Shown: positions 46,256-58,484 of the stretch, piece after piece
Numbering within the stretch: position 1 is the first letter of the stretch
Layout of the letters: each line of letters begins with the position of its first letter
NCBI RefSeq assembly: GCF_016906535.1
Contig: NC_057372.1
Location: 2,957,501 to 3,021,500, forward strand
Source: Rhizoctonia solani
Lineage: Eukaryota; Basidiomycota; Agaricomycetes; Cantharellales; Ceratobasidiaceae
Direction: 5' to 3'
Length of the DNA: 64,000 nt
Program-made: the position numbers and the translations under genes
The notes under the pieces: generated by a model
Told to the model about the DNA's origin: nothing
Databases searched by the model: none
What the model saw: only the letters and a program-made list of their open reading frames with translations

Positions 46256-47646
46256 ATGGCCAAGGCCCCGCCATCACCTTTCAAAGTTCTTCGTATACAT
46301 AACGTCCAGATCAACACCCTGCATTTCTCTAATGAAAACGAGTACCTGGTTGCTGGAGATAGCTCTGGTAGAGTCAGCATAACATCGACAAGAACATTTC
46401 GGCCTATTGCGGACTGGAATGCTCATACAGATAGCGTCTTGGGTGTGCAAGAGTGGGGTGGTATGATACTTACGTAAACCGGTTTTGCTATCCTGGTGGC
46501 AGGTGTTTGACAACATATGTAGGCATGGTCGTGACAATAAACTCCATTTTTGGAACTTAACTCCACCTGCGCCTCTTCTTACGGATGCAGCTAGCACACC
46601 TAATCTCTCGGCACCTATGCTCGCCTCGTCCATGGATGTTAATGCTTTAAACTACTGCCGCTTTTCTTTGTATCCTACCCAGTCAGATCCACCTAGAGCC
46701 TTGCTCGGACTTCCAAATTTGATCGAATCTGAACTTGTTGATATTTGGGATCTTCCAGGGAAGACCAGGCTACATGCTGCGATTGGAACGATCAAAGGTG
46801 CTCCTCCGAGAACGCCATTCTCTGACGAGGGTCGTGATATTTACAAGACAGGTGTGTATCTTTAATTTGCCCTATCAAAACCCGTAAATTTTCAAGTACG
46901 AGTCGGGCAATAAATCGCCGTCTTTCCAGGAATCGTCATGTCACTTCATGTTTCCCAGACAGAATTGTACATGCGTGTCCTAGTTGGCTATGAAAGTGGG
47001 AATGTCACGCTTTGGATTCGTCGGCTATCCGATAGCCCACGATCAATTGAAGGAAATGGATGGAACAGCGTTTGGAATGTGAAAAATCACCTGGAAGCAG
47101 GTAGGTTTGTGTTCCTTGAACATCCTGATGGTAATGAAATCCTGGAAAATTAGTGATGGGGATGGCCGTTACCTGCGACAATACTATGGCGGCTTCCGTA
47201 TCGGCCGATCACCTGATATGTCGATACGATCTCAACCCAGAGCCAGGGGCCGACGCTGTACATCTTGCCCGCACGAAACAAAACATTTAGGAAATGGTGC
47301 CGTAGCATTCCGTGCTGATGGCCGCGTGTTGGGTGCTGCCGGTTGGGATGGTGCAGTTAGGCTATACTCGACTGGTCTTCGTCGAACAGATGAGGCCGGG
47401 AAAGGTATAGTCATCGATCGGAGCCGAAAGGTACGCAGCCTCGGGACGCTAGAGCATTTCAAGGAGAGTTGTTTTGCTATGGCTTTTGCGAATGAATTAC
47501 TCGAAGGAGTGGGTAATTTTAGATCGATCAAAGACGAAGACAACATGTCTCTGGACGCACTTGAAGATCGCTCTAAATGGCTGGCTGTTGGAGGGAAAAC
47601 TGGACGCATTGCGATTTGGGAATTGGACTCGTTTGAAAAGCGCTGA
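46256..47646 (+). CDS. ASA1: ASTRA-associated WD40 protein Asa1 (GNB1L-like)
   Basis: Asa1 belongs to the ASTRA/TTT-linked group that supports maturation of PIKK kinases such as TOR. Start ATG 46256 (MAKAPPSPFKVLRIHNVQINTLHF). WD-type repeats: YLVAGDSSGRVSI, IADWNAHTDSVLGVQEW, then after an intron (46474-46522) the family signature HGRDNKLHFWNL. Further blocks are ALNYCRFSLYP, GLPNLIESELVDIWDLPGKTRLH, MSLHVSQTELYMRVLVGYESGNVTLW, ADHLICRYDL, VAFRADGRVLGAAGWDGAVRLYST and LAVGGKTGRIAIWELD, stop TGA 47644-47646. The frame changes between ARTKQNI and GNGAVAF near 47280-47283, at a run of A; one more A would keep it open. Otherwise clean. Confidence 0.85.
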
Positions 47647-48530
47647 TTCTTTGCAAGAAAATTTTTGTAGCATCCGGCCACTGAAAGAGGCTCTAGCGTC
47701 CGCCGAAACCCAACCGTTGGTGCTGCTATCGACCAATCCTTTTTTTCTTGATGGAAAGCATGTGTGGCATGAATGTATTGAGCACATAGCTGTCATAACA
47801 CGAGGTTTTAAACCAAACGGCCGGGGTTCAGGTTACAGGGGACCACTTACTATGTGAAGTAGTCCTCACTAGGCAAATATCGGCATTCACCATATACGCT
47901 ACGACTTCGCAAGCCGATTAGCCTCCTTCATGGGACTGGCAATAGTTGAAATATTATTGAACGCCATACGCTAATCACGCATATGTTCAGGTTAATCCAC
48001 TCAATAATACAACTTATGAATGCGCGCCCCTAAGCGATCTAAGCCGAGGAGTTTATTCCTTGGCAATGGGGTCGCACTGCGGAAAACGGGATCGAGTCAA
48101 CGAAACAACGGCCTCCGGTAGCAGTAGTGTGGCGAAGCTCAAGTTATGTGTTCCATGGGTGGCACCAGATCCTGGGAGAACGTTCTAGCAGGCGCGGAAG
48201 TGGTAAAGTTTGGCGACTCGGCCCCGCAACCACAGTGGAGCGGCCAACTTAGACTCCAAAGTTGGCTCACTTATATCAGAGCAATCCCTGAGACGGTCAC
48301 GTGAGCGTGTAGCTCTGCTCCGGGACAATCCCCTGGCTGGGACCGAAACATTCCCGTGCACTAATCGCCTGTCCAGGCTTCGGTACGGCTTATACATACG
48401 AAAGGCTCATGCGCCTCGTGTTTGAATCCCCGAAATTTGGGGCGCATGCGTAAGTGGAACGGAATCAAGACGCTCGAATACATTTATTTGGCTCACGTCT
48501 CCACGGTAGCGTAGGGAAAAGCCCACCCAC
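47647..48530. other. Intergenic, no gene seen
   Basis: About 880 bases. An inverted repeat (catgcgcc...ggcgcatg) lies near 48402-48445; it lacks a tRNA fold. Confidence 0.35.
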
Positions 48531-49579
48531 ATGTCGGTCAGTACCTTTTGCTCAATATTAGATTAATACTCAGCCATCATCGCTCATTAGCAATTTGTAA
48601 ATCCTACTTCTGTCTCTTCCGAGGCAAGGAGAGCCACACAAGGCTCAACGGGCGATTCTACCCTCATATCCATCTCGACGAGGTTCAATCTTGAATCCCC
48701 AGATATACAAGACTCAGACTTAGTTCTGGTGGCAAAAGACAACGTCTATTTCTACGCCCATAAGAGCATCCTTCTCCTAGATTCGTCAAATCGTTTTGGG
48801 TCTCTGATTCCGCTTGGTACGAACGAAACCCAATCTCAAGGCATTGGTGGCCCCACATCTGTATCTTCAGGGCTTGCCACTGCCCATACCTTTATCAAAC
48901 AGATCACACATCTGAAGTCTTGAATGTCGTTCTTCACGCTATCTACAAATTTTCAGTCGAAGGCTACCGCCCATCTCCTGCCACACTACGAAAAAGCACT
49001 CATGCTTTATCATCATTAGGCTACAACCTCAGTTATGTGTACGCTCCTCACTCCGAGCTTTTCATGCTTTTCTTACAGGCAGGGGTTGCTGAGCCTCTTG
49101 AGATGTATGCGCTGGCTGCACAATATGCGCTCGAAGATCTTGCTGTGGCGGTCAGCACATTTACTCTATCTGTATCTCCGAGCGAAATAACCGATGAGCT
49201 TTCCGTGCAAATGGGGCCCATTTATTTGAGACGTCTCTTTTGTGAGTTTCTGCCGTCATCTATTGCCCATATATTGATTTAAAGGCTACTAGTCCTTCAC
49301 CTTGGCCGTGCCGATGCCCTCAAGCGCCTACTATACCCCCCGCCTATTCCTCATACTTCTTCCCCAGAACCGAACTGTGGGCCCGAAACTCACAACGCTG
49401 TCTCAAGAATATGGGCATTAGCCTGTGCAACAGTGGTGGTTGAAAACAACCCCAATAATTTGGCCTCAATCTTTGCCCCCCTGAGCGCTCAACTACAGTG
49501 TCCAAGATGTCGCCAAACTCTGCAAGAGAGGGTTGCAACTCTGATCAACGACTGGGGATCAATTAAATGTACTATATAG
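48531..49579 (+). CDS. BTB/POZ-domain protein
   Basis: BTB domain of the kind common in basidiomycetes, a protein-protein interaction fold often used as a ubiquitin-ligase adaptor. Start ATG 48531 (MS, then intron gtcagt...cattag). The second exon has FNLESPDIQDSDLVLVAKD and VYFYAHKSILLLDSSNRFGSLIP (the BTB F-x-x-HK-x-LL pattern). Intron gtacga...aacag leads to HTSEVLNVVLHAIYKF, SSLGYNLSYVYAPHSELFMLFL and LEMYALAAQYALEDLAVAVS (BTB C-terminal helices). A last intron (gtgagt...actag) precedes FLHLGRADALKRLLYPPP and the end with C-x-x-C (QCPRCRQTL), TAG 49577-49579. Complete, about 280 residues. Partner unknown. Confidence 0.78.
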
Positions 49580-50991
49580 AAATCAGATATTTAAATACGT
49601 GTTAGCAAATCCATATTATACATAATGACAAAATAGGCCGCACAAGTCAATTTACACTCCCACTATTAGTTTCATCGAGTAGCACACAAAGGGGGAATAC
49701 TGTTTGTGAAATTTAGGGCTAATTAATGAACAGCTATAGTCCTTTCAGAGAACAGAATACTCACGGAAGGGTAAGACGCTCGTTTGAGTCTCACCCCTAT
49801 CTATCCGCGGCCACTTTTCCTTGTGCTCTATGTAAACCTAATCAATACTTCGGTAGTTAAATCCCTAACTCCCATATCAAGGTATCAGTAGCTTTAGATA
49901 TAGGAGTTTATTGTATATAAGCCCGTGGCCCTGTCGGCGTTCAAGCTCAGGCTCGAACAAGACAACTTCCCTAACACCAGGTGTATCAGCTCAGCTGCAT
50001 CGTGGTATTACCCTAAAGCTCAATATACTATATCACATTGTTCTCCGACCCTTAATTAAGTTCTACAGGATGTGACTATGGTACTGTCACGCTCAATACA
50101 CGCACCTAGGGGTATATGCGTGATTCTGGCGTGAGATTGCAAAAAATAGAGACTTGATTCCATGCATGATTGATTTTCGGCTTGAAATCTAGCTCAATCG
50201 AAGCACCTCCAGGGTGCCCAACATCAGCACTCGGGCGATTCCCCTACCGCGTTTCCCTTTTCCGCACGCTTTTTGCCTCGCCGAATGAGCTAAACACTAG
50301 GTTGTATCAATTACTTACTGGTGCACTTAATTCTATTGGAAATGAATCCAATATCACTGCGGTTTCTTGAAAATTGGAGTTTCTTCAGTTACAGACAGCA
50401 GAAGATAATCACGTGACCGGTTTAAGCTACCACCGGTGCCGTTGTGAAATTACCGGGTGCCATATGCATGGATAGAACGACAATCTGCATGTGGCGCATA
50501 ACCTTCTTGTGGGTCAGATTCTATGTTCGATCAATTGACAGCCGGCTCACAAAGCACGAGATTCATATCTGGACTCTTCGCCCCAGCCCGAAGGTTGATA
50601 TGAAGCGGGAACTGTTAGTGAGGTACTAGACCATACGTGACAGTAGTTTGGGGGGAAATCCCTCCGGATCGAGATCGAAACCAAAACAAGTTATCGTTCG
50701 CTCGGGAACAAGGCCCCTTTAATAACGCGTAAGCTCGACAGCCTTCTTACTAAATGAGCCCCGCGGAGACCGAATTTAAATTAAATCAGCTTATCTATTT
50801 GGAGAGGTGTATTGACGGGTTCAAGAAGTAATTTATCAAACCTATGATTATATCCTCAAACAATTATACCAGCCCATTGACATGATAAGTTGACATGATA
50901 CAAATACAATAGGTAGGATGCAGATGTGAATCGAGGTTATAATAAAACATGAATCCTTAGTTAATTCTGCCCAAGCGCTCGTTAATAGTAG
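49580..50991. other. Intergenic, no gene seen
   Basis: About 1.4 kb. Open frames of about 60 codons only (such as 50170-50370, +). atcacgtgaccgg near 50408 is an E-box-like site of a type seen in many gaps of this window. Confidence 0.35.
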
Positions 50992-53004
50992 TCAATGTTT
51001 TCTTTTGATAACCATCCGACTCGAAACCAAGTAGTCTTCCCAGGTTACCTCTTCTCCATTACTAGCTGATCCATGCCACAGATGATCCAACACCTGCGAG
51101 AATCCAACACGACTAAAAAGAAACGATCTGCATGTTTCCGCTTTAGCCACACATTTCCATAAAGCCAAGCGGTGCGTCTCTTTTCTAGCGCATACACCAG
51201 CCTAATACTCTTTGCTTCAACTCGTTACTTGAAAATCCGCCAAGGTGACTTACAATTATTGCAGGAAAGAAAAGATGCACAGCCAAACTGGGGCTGGCTT
51301 CGACCAACCCACACAGTTGCGATACTTGACTGCATGATGCTTGGACAAGTGGATCGTGGCTCTTGAGATTGCCAACAGCCTACGAGTTTGAAACTGAATA
51401 AGATTATCGGGATTCTTATGCAACAAAATGAGAGCATACCATATATAAATAGAGCAAGGTCATGTGACGGAAAGCTTCTATGATAGCGAGTCTCCCAATG
51501 ATTCTCCATGGATCGGTAGGATTAAAACCATAACTATGACGAGGACACCAGTTCAAGACCTCGCGCTCGCATTGGGCCCATTCATTCAGGTTCCGAGTGC
51601 AAGTATCGATATTCTGTTTTCTCCAAATGTTGATTCTACAAATTACCAGCATCAGATATAACGGACACCCAGGGAGCCATTCATCCCATGGTAGGTGAGC
51701 CAACTCCGGTATAAGAACAGGATCCCACAGAATCCTTTGGGGGCGGCCAAAAATAAACGATTCCATAATGTCCATAGTTGCAAATCTGGAAAGCCCGGCT
51801 CGAGTCGACAAAAGCACCTTGTGTAAGGATGGGCCAGACCTGATGTTTCGCCAGATATCCGGCTCTGTTTGAGTTATTTTTACGAAGAATGGGACGGCAA
51901 GATGTAAAGTTCCATAGGCTAGCGGTGAATTTATGAGGAACCGTAAATCAACCAACTAATCGGACATCAGTATACTTGTTCAAGAAATATAACTTAACCT
52001 ACCTCCAAGACAGCCAAGAGCCACCCACTCAGTTCTTGTACAAGCATATCTTTCCAATTTATATTGCTTATTTGTTGATCGAGGCGATCTAATGTCTGGT
52101 TATGTCTTTCGATGCCCTTCCCACTGTGGCCCAATATTGCAGCTTGGTAGACTTTGGCACCAACGAATAACGACCAGCAGACACTTTGTGATATTGTTAT
52201 GGTTGTGATGACGCAGCTCTGTACGAAACTTCCCTCATGTGAAGTAAATTCGAAAGCCATTAGACTATAGGCATGTATATCTAACAATATTCAATTATGG
52301 CACTCAATTGATCATGACTTGGCTCACATTGCGCAGCAATAAATTCAGTTACAACAACCGAGGTATCGAAGTCGCGATAGATTGTATAACCCATGTGAGG
52401 CCAATAGCTTGGGGAAGTTGAATTCATACTAGAATGTACCCCTGAGAGTGACTGACTTGATTGGATCTGAAACAGCGAATTATCTCTAGAAATAGGATTC
52501 TCACTCGCTCGACGTTGACTTGAGCCAAGCCCCCCGGGACCATCCATAGAAATATTTGTAGTAGGGTATGTGTCATAAGGTACATTGTGTAGCCCCCTAG
52601 CAAGTGGAGTTTCAGCCTGAAGGCGTTCAGAGGGATGTCGTTGTGAGCTGGCTCCTAGCATTGATTGTAGGGGCCAGGCAGTAGTCGGTACCGATTGAGC
52701 AGTGGGACGAGAAGTGTCGCTTTGATTAGAATCCTGCTCTAAGCCTGGTACCTCTTGGATACTGGTGTCGAATTGGGGGAGTGTGTTCAATCCATAGGTG
52801 TTATCTTCATTTCTGATTACGTATCCAAGGCACTTAAAACCACCTATCTTGCACCGATTACAAGCTGGGTGTGTTCTATCGCATTTCTTTCGTCTAAAAC
52901 ACCCTTATATCTAAGCTTTATAAACAATTCCATACACGCGCTTACCTTTCGCGACATGTGATACAGCTCAAAGGATAAGGTCCAGAACTTCGCTTTGCAC
53001 ACAT
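50992..53004 (-). CDS. Zn2Cys6 transcription factor 1 of a divergent pair
   Basis: Fungal binuclear-cluster regulator. Start ATG 53004 (MCAKRSSGPYPLSCITCRER), intron gtaagc...ttag inside the zinc cluster, then KKCDRTHPACNRCKIGGFKC and LGY, completing six cysteines in the C6 spacing. A Ser/Gln-rich linker follows (52281-52790), then the fungal-TF middle region: YSLMAFEFTSHEGSFVQS, WSLFVGAKVYQAAIL, LRFLINSPLAYGTLHLAVP, LIPELAHLPWDEWLPGCPL and WRIIGRLAIIEAFRHMTLLYLYM. The C-terminal exons hold ASPSLAVHLFFPAII and LDHLWHGSASNGEEVTWEDYL, stop TGA 50992-50994. Paralog of the plus-strand gene at 53432. About nine exons; several borders are approximate. Target genes unknown. Confidence 0.82.
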
Positions 53005-53431
53005 TGAGAATTCGGAACAATGTGGTGTCGGTAGAGTGTCAATGGATTACGTAAACACCAGCGCGCGCCAAAGGAAGCGATGCGCGCGAAGCGTAAATAA
53101 ACTAGATTGGCCAGAGATCGTTAAGATATGTGCTCAAGGGGAGTCAACAAGCCTTACGTTTCTCTGCTGAATATTCAATCTGGTACTATATGCCCGGATC
53201 TATTCCTTTAAGCGGAAGATGAATAATCCAAATGGTCCGGCTGCTAAGGGCCTGGGCGTTGTGTGTTGCAATTGCTGCCCGTGGCAAGTGAGATTTAAAC
53301 CCCGCGCGCTGGTTCATCGCTGGTTCGTCACTAAGACCCTAGACGTCTCATTCTGCTTGAGCAGTTGACGTGTTCAATAGGGGGAAAATCTCACCCAAGC
53401 AATAGCTTCAGCTGCCGCGCGGTGGTCGGAC
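53005..53431. promoter_or_regulatory. Shared promoter region of two divergent Zn2Cys6 paralogs
   Basis: 427 bases between the ATGs at 53004 (-) and 53432 (+). The region includes gcgcgcgccaaagg near 53062 and a CG-richer part near 53295-53345. A two-way promoter follows from position only; no Zn2Cys6 site (CGG/CCG pair) was assigned with confidence. Confidence 0.45.
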
Positions 53432-55580
53432 ATGTATGCCAAAAGAGTATCTGGGCCTTATCCATTGAGCTGCATCACTTGTCGGGAAAGGTGAGTTTTA
53501 TCGGTTATTGTTCATTCCTCCGCAAAACGACTCTTCTCCAGGCGAAAGAAATGTGATAGAACACATCCAGCTTGTAACCGATGCAAAGCTAGTGGGTTCA
53601 CATGCTTGGGATATGCATCAAGAAACACCGGTTCGAATTCTCCTGCTGTCGTAACAGGATCGGCTTCACAAGTTCAATCCATTGGGCCACCTGATGCAGA
53701 ATTACCGCGCACTGATCGAGGTGAAAATTCTTCCACAATCCACACGCATCGCATAGACGTCACTCAGGTTTCGAGACCTATATCCGACACATTCAACATT
53801 CCTAATGTGCATTCACAGACGCAAGCCGCTATTGCGTCACCCCAACAACCACCTGCCACATCTTTAGAACAGCTCCTAACTGGCAATTGCGGTGATTCCG
53901 GATCATTCTTCGATTTGAATCTCCTACATAACTTCGGTTCTCTTACTTCTACCGGGCCCGCCGAGACCGCCGAATACCAGACCAAGGAGTCTTCAACCAA
54001 GTCCTCTTTGAATGACTGCGAAATAGAAACAAATTCAAATTTGCCAGCTGGCTATGATTCAATATGGGTATCATGTTTGAGGAGCATTGCTTTGGCACGG
54101 GTCAAGGAAATGCACCCAAGTTGTACTCTGTACATCAGTCCTGATACTTCGGCCGTAGCGGTAGAGTATATCACATCGCAATGTGAGTTTGTTTCCTGGT
54201 TTTAGTTTTGGTGCCTTATGCCGATTTTCTTTGCAAGATGGACGTGCCTATAACTTAATGTCCCTGGAGTTAGCGAGCCAAAAAGAAAGCTTTTTCAAAT
54301 TTTGGATTTCTGTAGGAATCACCCTATCGAAAAGTGCATTCTGGTCACTCTTTATCGGCGCAAAGATCTATGAAGCCGTAATGTCTAATTACACCACGAT
54401 CAGCAAACAATACATCAAAACTCTAGACAAATTCGAGCGACAAATTGCTTCGCTGAACCGAAATGGGATGCCCATAGAAGAACTAACTGGCTGGTTATTT
54501 GCAGCCTTGGAAGTAGGTTGATGCTTTCTTTCTCATTCAGACAAACATTGAGTTTAAGAGTAGCTGTTCGAATTGAGATTCTTAATTAACTCTCGCCTTG
54601 CTTATAAAACGATCACTCTCGCCGTGCCAATATTCCTAGACATCCTAGCTCTGGAGTCAACAATCTGGTGTGCACCAACGGGAGATTTTAGGACATTCGG
54701 GCCGTCTCTCCATAGCACGCTCGTATCCCCCCAAGTTGGACTCGGAAGATTCGCAATGGCTGATGTAATAATGTCGCTGTTTACTGGACTCCCACAGTTC
54801 GCACCTTGGGAAGCGAGCTTTCTGCCTGAATTGGCCCATCTTGGCTGGGAAGAATGGATTCCTGGGTGTCCGCTCATTTTCCTCCTGGTTTTCAGCCGGG
54901 TGAACGCTTGGAGGCATCGAGACGCATCTGTATTCCATGATCCAGATGGATGGTTGCTTTGTGAAAAGCAAGTAAAAGAATGGCGTCCAGATTGTTGTGT
55001 TGTGGATCAAACCCAGTCTTGGCAAGTTATTGGGAGGCTGGCTATTCAAGAGGCTCTTCGACATACGACATTGATATACTTGTATATGGTGCGTATTAAC
55101 GCTCTATCCAGCCCGTTGCATCGCTGAAACCTTCCTCAGGGAATGTGTGGGCTCAAGAGTGGTGACCACCGGGTCCAAGCGTCCTGCAAACAAATAGCCC
55201 AGATCTGCAAATTAGTACATGCCAACCCGAACATGTCGGTCCACCTCTACTTTTCCGCACTAGTCGTGAGAAAATTTCCCCATCTCTTTTCAAAATTAGC
55301 AGGGTGTTGATTCTGAATCGTGTTCTACAGGCGGGTATATGCGCAGTCAACGAAAACACGATCTGTCATTTTTAAATGCTTACAATTAGGTGAAGCTGTC
55401 GGTCTTTCTTGTTCTCGAGTGCTGGATTTTCAGCGATGATCGAGCACTTGTGGTTTGGCGCTGGAGCAATGGTGCCGAGTCACCTGGGATGATTACCTCG
55501 AGTCGTATCGAGAAGTGATCGGATGGAGCGGTGAGAGTCGGCGACTGGTTCTGGACGAATCGTTCTGTATTCAGGGTTGA
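53432..55580 (+). CDS. Zn2Cys6 transcription factor 2 of a divergent pair
   Basis: Start ATG 53432 (MYAKRVSGPYPLSCITCRER), intron gtgagt...tccag at the same place as in its paralog, then KKCDRTHPACNRCKASGFTC LGY. A linker rich in Ser/Thr/Gln runs to about 54060. Middle region: AYNLMSLELASQKESFFKFW, WSLFIGAKIYEAVMS, LRFLINSRLAYKTITLAVP, FLPELAHLGWEEWIPGCPL, WQVIGRLAIQEALRHTTLIYLYM. After further introns come NPNMSVHLYFSALVV and EHLWFGAGA. Near 55468 and 55479 the frame slips twice (gcaatgg and gagtcacc against expected gcaaatgg and gaggtcacc by comparison with the paralog) before the TWDDYLESYREVIGW block, so the 3' end (TGA 55578-55580) is less sure. DNA-binding part is intact. Confidence 0.8.
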
Positions 55581-55925
55581 GCTGAAGTTGATATTTGGAT
55601 AAAGTTAATCTATAGTCCGATGTTTGTGTATTCCGGGACGTGTATTACTCTGGTTTAGATTCGTAGAGCTTACAAGTCAATAAATAAAAGTTCGATTTGC
55701 TGTTCTGACTATAAAATCACCCTGCGTACTCGAGCACCAAAGGGTATAAAGTGGTGGATTGCAACAAGCCCAAAGACCATACCATACTAAAGAGCAAGAC
55801 AAACCTATAGCCAGTACACGATGATAACAAAGAAACACATGCGCATAAACCAAAAAAAAAACCATGTTGCAGATTCTACAAAAGAGAAAAGAAACCCTAT
55901 AGTCCACACCCCGCGAGGACCCAGT
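55581..55925. other. Convergent intergenic region
   Basis: About 340 bases between the ends of transcription factor 2 (+) and the OMA1-like gene (-). AT-rich; ccaaaaaaaaaacc near 55850. Nothing coding seen. Confidence 0.4.
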
Positions 55926-58240
55926 CTATTCCCAATTCTGATCTTTGCAAGGCTGCTTATCCAGTTTCCACTTTAACCCCTTGATACTCGCCTCGCATGC
56001 TCCCCGCGCCCACGAATCAATCTTCATCTTTCCCATCGCATACGCCTTTTCGCGTTCCCACCGCCTGAGCTCCCTTTTCAACCTGTGCACGCGCGCCTGG
56101 TCCAGCGGGTGGCTATCGTCTTCCCCTGCGGCGGAGCGAGACGTCCAGAACGTCCCGGGGACAGAGGGAGGGGCGTGACGACTCTTTGCGAGGGGTCCGT
56201 ATCGGGAAGAGGTTGGGAGGCCGGAGGACTGAGTTGTCGGCCTTCCCAGAATTCAACGGCGCATTGAGGATCGAACCCTGCGCTCGCTAGGATTCGGGCG
56301 CTCACAATGTCGGCCTCTGACGTGAATGCGTTAGTTGATTATTTAATATAGGGAGGGGAGGGAACCTACCGAATTCGAGTTCCCGGCTTTGGCATGTACT
56401 TCCAGATCTTGCGATATCGTCCAATCCGACCTTTGTAAAGTTCGCGACGGCATCGTTGACGAATGGACCCATGACCATTGTAATCGGGAACAACAGTACT
56501 CGGACAACATCCGATACAATACTATGAAACCGATTAGCTCAGTCCCCTTGCTCATACTAGAATGACATACCCAATAACACTGGGCAAGAAAATGGTCCCA
56601 GAGGATAAAGTCTCGAGATGATGGCTGAGCAGCAGGTGTGACAACTCATGCGCCAACAGAGTGCCAGTTTCTGAGTTTGTTCGGGCGTAGGCTGCGGTGG
56701 CTCGTTATTCTTCGAGGATGCGTCGGACGTAAAGAACAATCCACTAAGCAGCGATTTGGACCCAAGTTTAGGTTGAGGAGACGGTTTATTCGCCGAACCA
56801 AGGACTTCATCCAGGAATCCACTGTAGACTACGATCCCTCCTCCACCATCTCCACCGAAACCTCATCATAAAGTTAGATACACTGCCTTGTGACTAAATC
56901 CGAACGACTCACCATACGATAACGCATTACTTTCGGGTAAATCGACCAACAAGAGCGAATAAGGAGGACCAAGTTGAGCATGTGGAGAATGATGATGCCC
57001 ATGCCCATGCTTATGTCCTTCCACAGTCGGGGAAACCGGTATCTCATGCAACAACTGCGCAACGCGCGGGCGGGGACAAGCGGGTAATGCGGTGGGGGCG
57101 GAATCGGTGCCGACGTCTTCCATTCGGGGCCCTCGAGATGCGCATGGGTCTCTCCGGGATGCTCCTTGACCCAAGCAGCGTACCAGGCCGCGGGGTTGTC
57201 CGAGTGTTCTTGTAATTTGGGTACCGCGCGTTCGAGCTGTCGGAGCGTCTGTTCGACCCAGTTCCAGCGCCAATCATCGGGAGGGATCACACGTGGCATC
57301 GTCCCGCTTGGGGAAGCATTGACAAGAATCTGCGCGACTGAGGTGTACCATCCTGCGCCCTTCAACTCTCGCGCAATCTCCTCTTCTTCCTCGGCGGACA
57401 ACATGATCAATCTCACTCTGGGCGTCCATCAGTCAAATCGAGGAATTGGACGGGCGGAGGATGACGTATACATACCGACCGGTCAAGGGTGTCCGTTCCA
57501 AACTAGCCAAGATTGCGCTCACAAAAAGACTCAGGGGGACAACGACCAGGACGCCCACAGCCACCCAGAGCTTCCACCGGATTCTCAGAATCTTTTCGCG
57601 CTTTTGGGCATAGTGTGGGTGGTCGGCGGGAACTTTGCGTAGGAACCGGGAGGCAAACTTGAGCTTGAGGAAGATGACGGGGAGCAAGGACATGGTGATT
57701 CGGCCGGCGGTTTGAGCAAATGCGAGGGCCGTGGATGTCTGGGTGGAGGGAGTGTGATTAGGTGATAAAGAAAGGTTAAGATAAGCGTATAGAGGGCCCT
57801 ACACACCTTGAGCACAGTCGCGAGCCAGATGAATGGCAGGCCCTGGTTGGGGCGACTCGCATGAAACAAGGCAGCATGTACCTGGCAGTCATGGGATATT
57901 AAAATATATATTTCTAAAATAAATAAATAAAACATACCTGCAATGCTATAGGACCAGAACGTGAGATTTGATGCGGCCGAGGTGCCCGGCGATCGTGAAA
58001 TAATAGCGAGGGAGTTCCCAGAGATACGATTCTACTACGCTGAGCTGACCGACTCGTTTGTCTAGCCCCATGCCCTACTTCCCTACCAATGCCCGTGCGA
58101 AGTCCAGCAAATGCACTTCCAAAACCCGCCCATGTCGGAGGTTGTCGGAGGATCGGTCGAACAGAGAGTGGATGTGGTCTAAGACTCTGGGTAGCATTCA
58201 CAATAGTTGAGAAGTGATGCCGGACGAGGGCGGACATCAT
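55926..58240 (-). CDS. OMA1: OMA1-like mitochondrial M48 metallopeptidase
   Basis: Inner-membrane zinc protease of the OMA1 (M48) group, which cuts Opa1/Mgm1-like and other stress substrates. Start at 58240 (MMSALVRHHFSTIVNATQSL) gives a basic, Ser-rich mitochondrial leader. Next come TSTALAFAQTAGRI, a basic stretch and one strong membrane segment (WVAVGVLVVVPLSLFVSAIL), LTGRVRLIMLSAEEEEEIARE, WNWVEQTLRQLERAVP, a His-rich loop (GHKHGHGHHHSPH), NALSYG, GG-x-V-x-SGF as GGIVVYSGFLDEVL, TLLAHELSHLLLSHHLE (HExxH zinc site), ELEFEADIVSARILASAGFDP (third ligand) and HPLDQARVHRLKRELRRWE. Stop near 55926. The frame slips by one base just before HELSH (near 56662; one more A would mend it), and again before the SHPLDQ block. 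Likely a working gene with sequence errors. Confidence 0.78.
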
Positions 58241-58484
58241 TCATTGCTGCACAGAGTCAATCTTAGTTGTCGAGGTAAAGATCAACTTGAATTTGTCGAG
58301 TCAAAACGCCCAAGCGCCCATACTAAGCATCAGGGTTCTCTCGGATGTTCAACCAGTAGCAAGCGAGCAAGCGATAGAGATCATAAAAGTCGTATACGAT
58401 TCACTATATAAAACTTGAGTAAATTATTACAGGATTTAAGGACCAAAACGCTACAGTCATTATGAGATATAGGATGGAGCAGCC

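Noticed and set aside
48402..48445. Inverted repeat catgcgcc...ggcgcatg with tttgaatcccc inside.
   Set aside because: No tRNA fold, no U tract for a terminator, and no flanking duplication; left as a chance hairpin.
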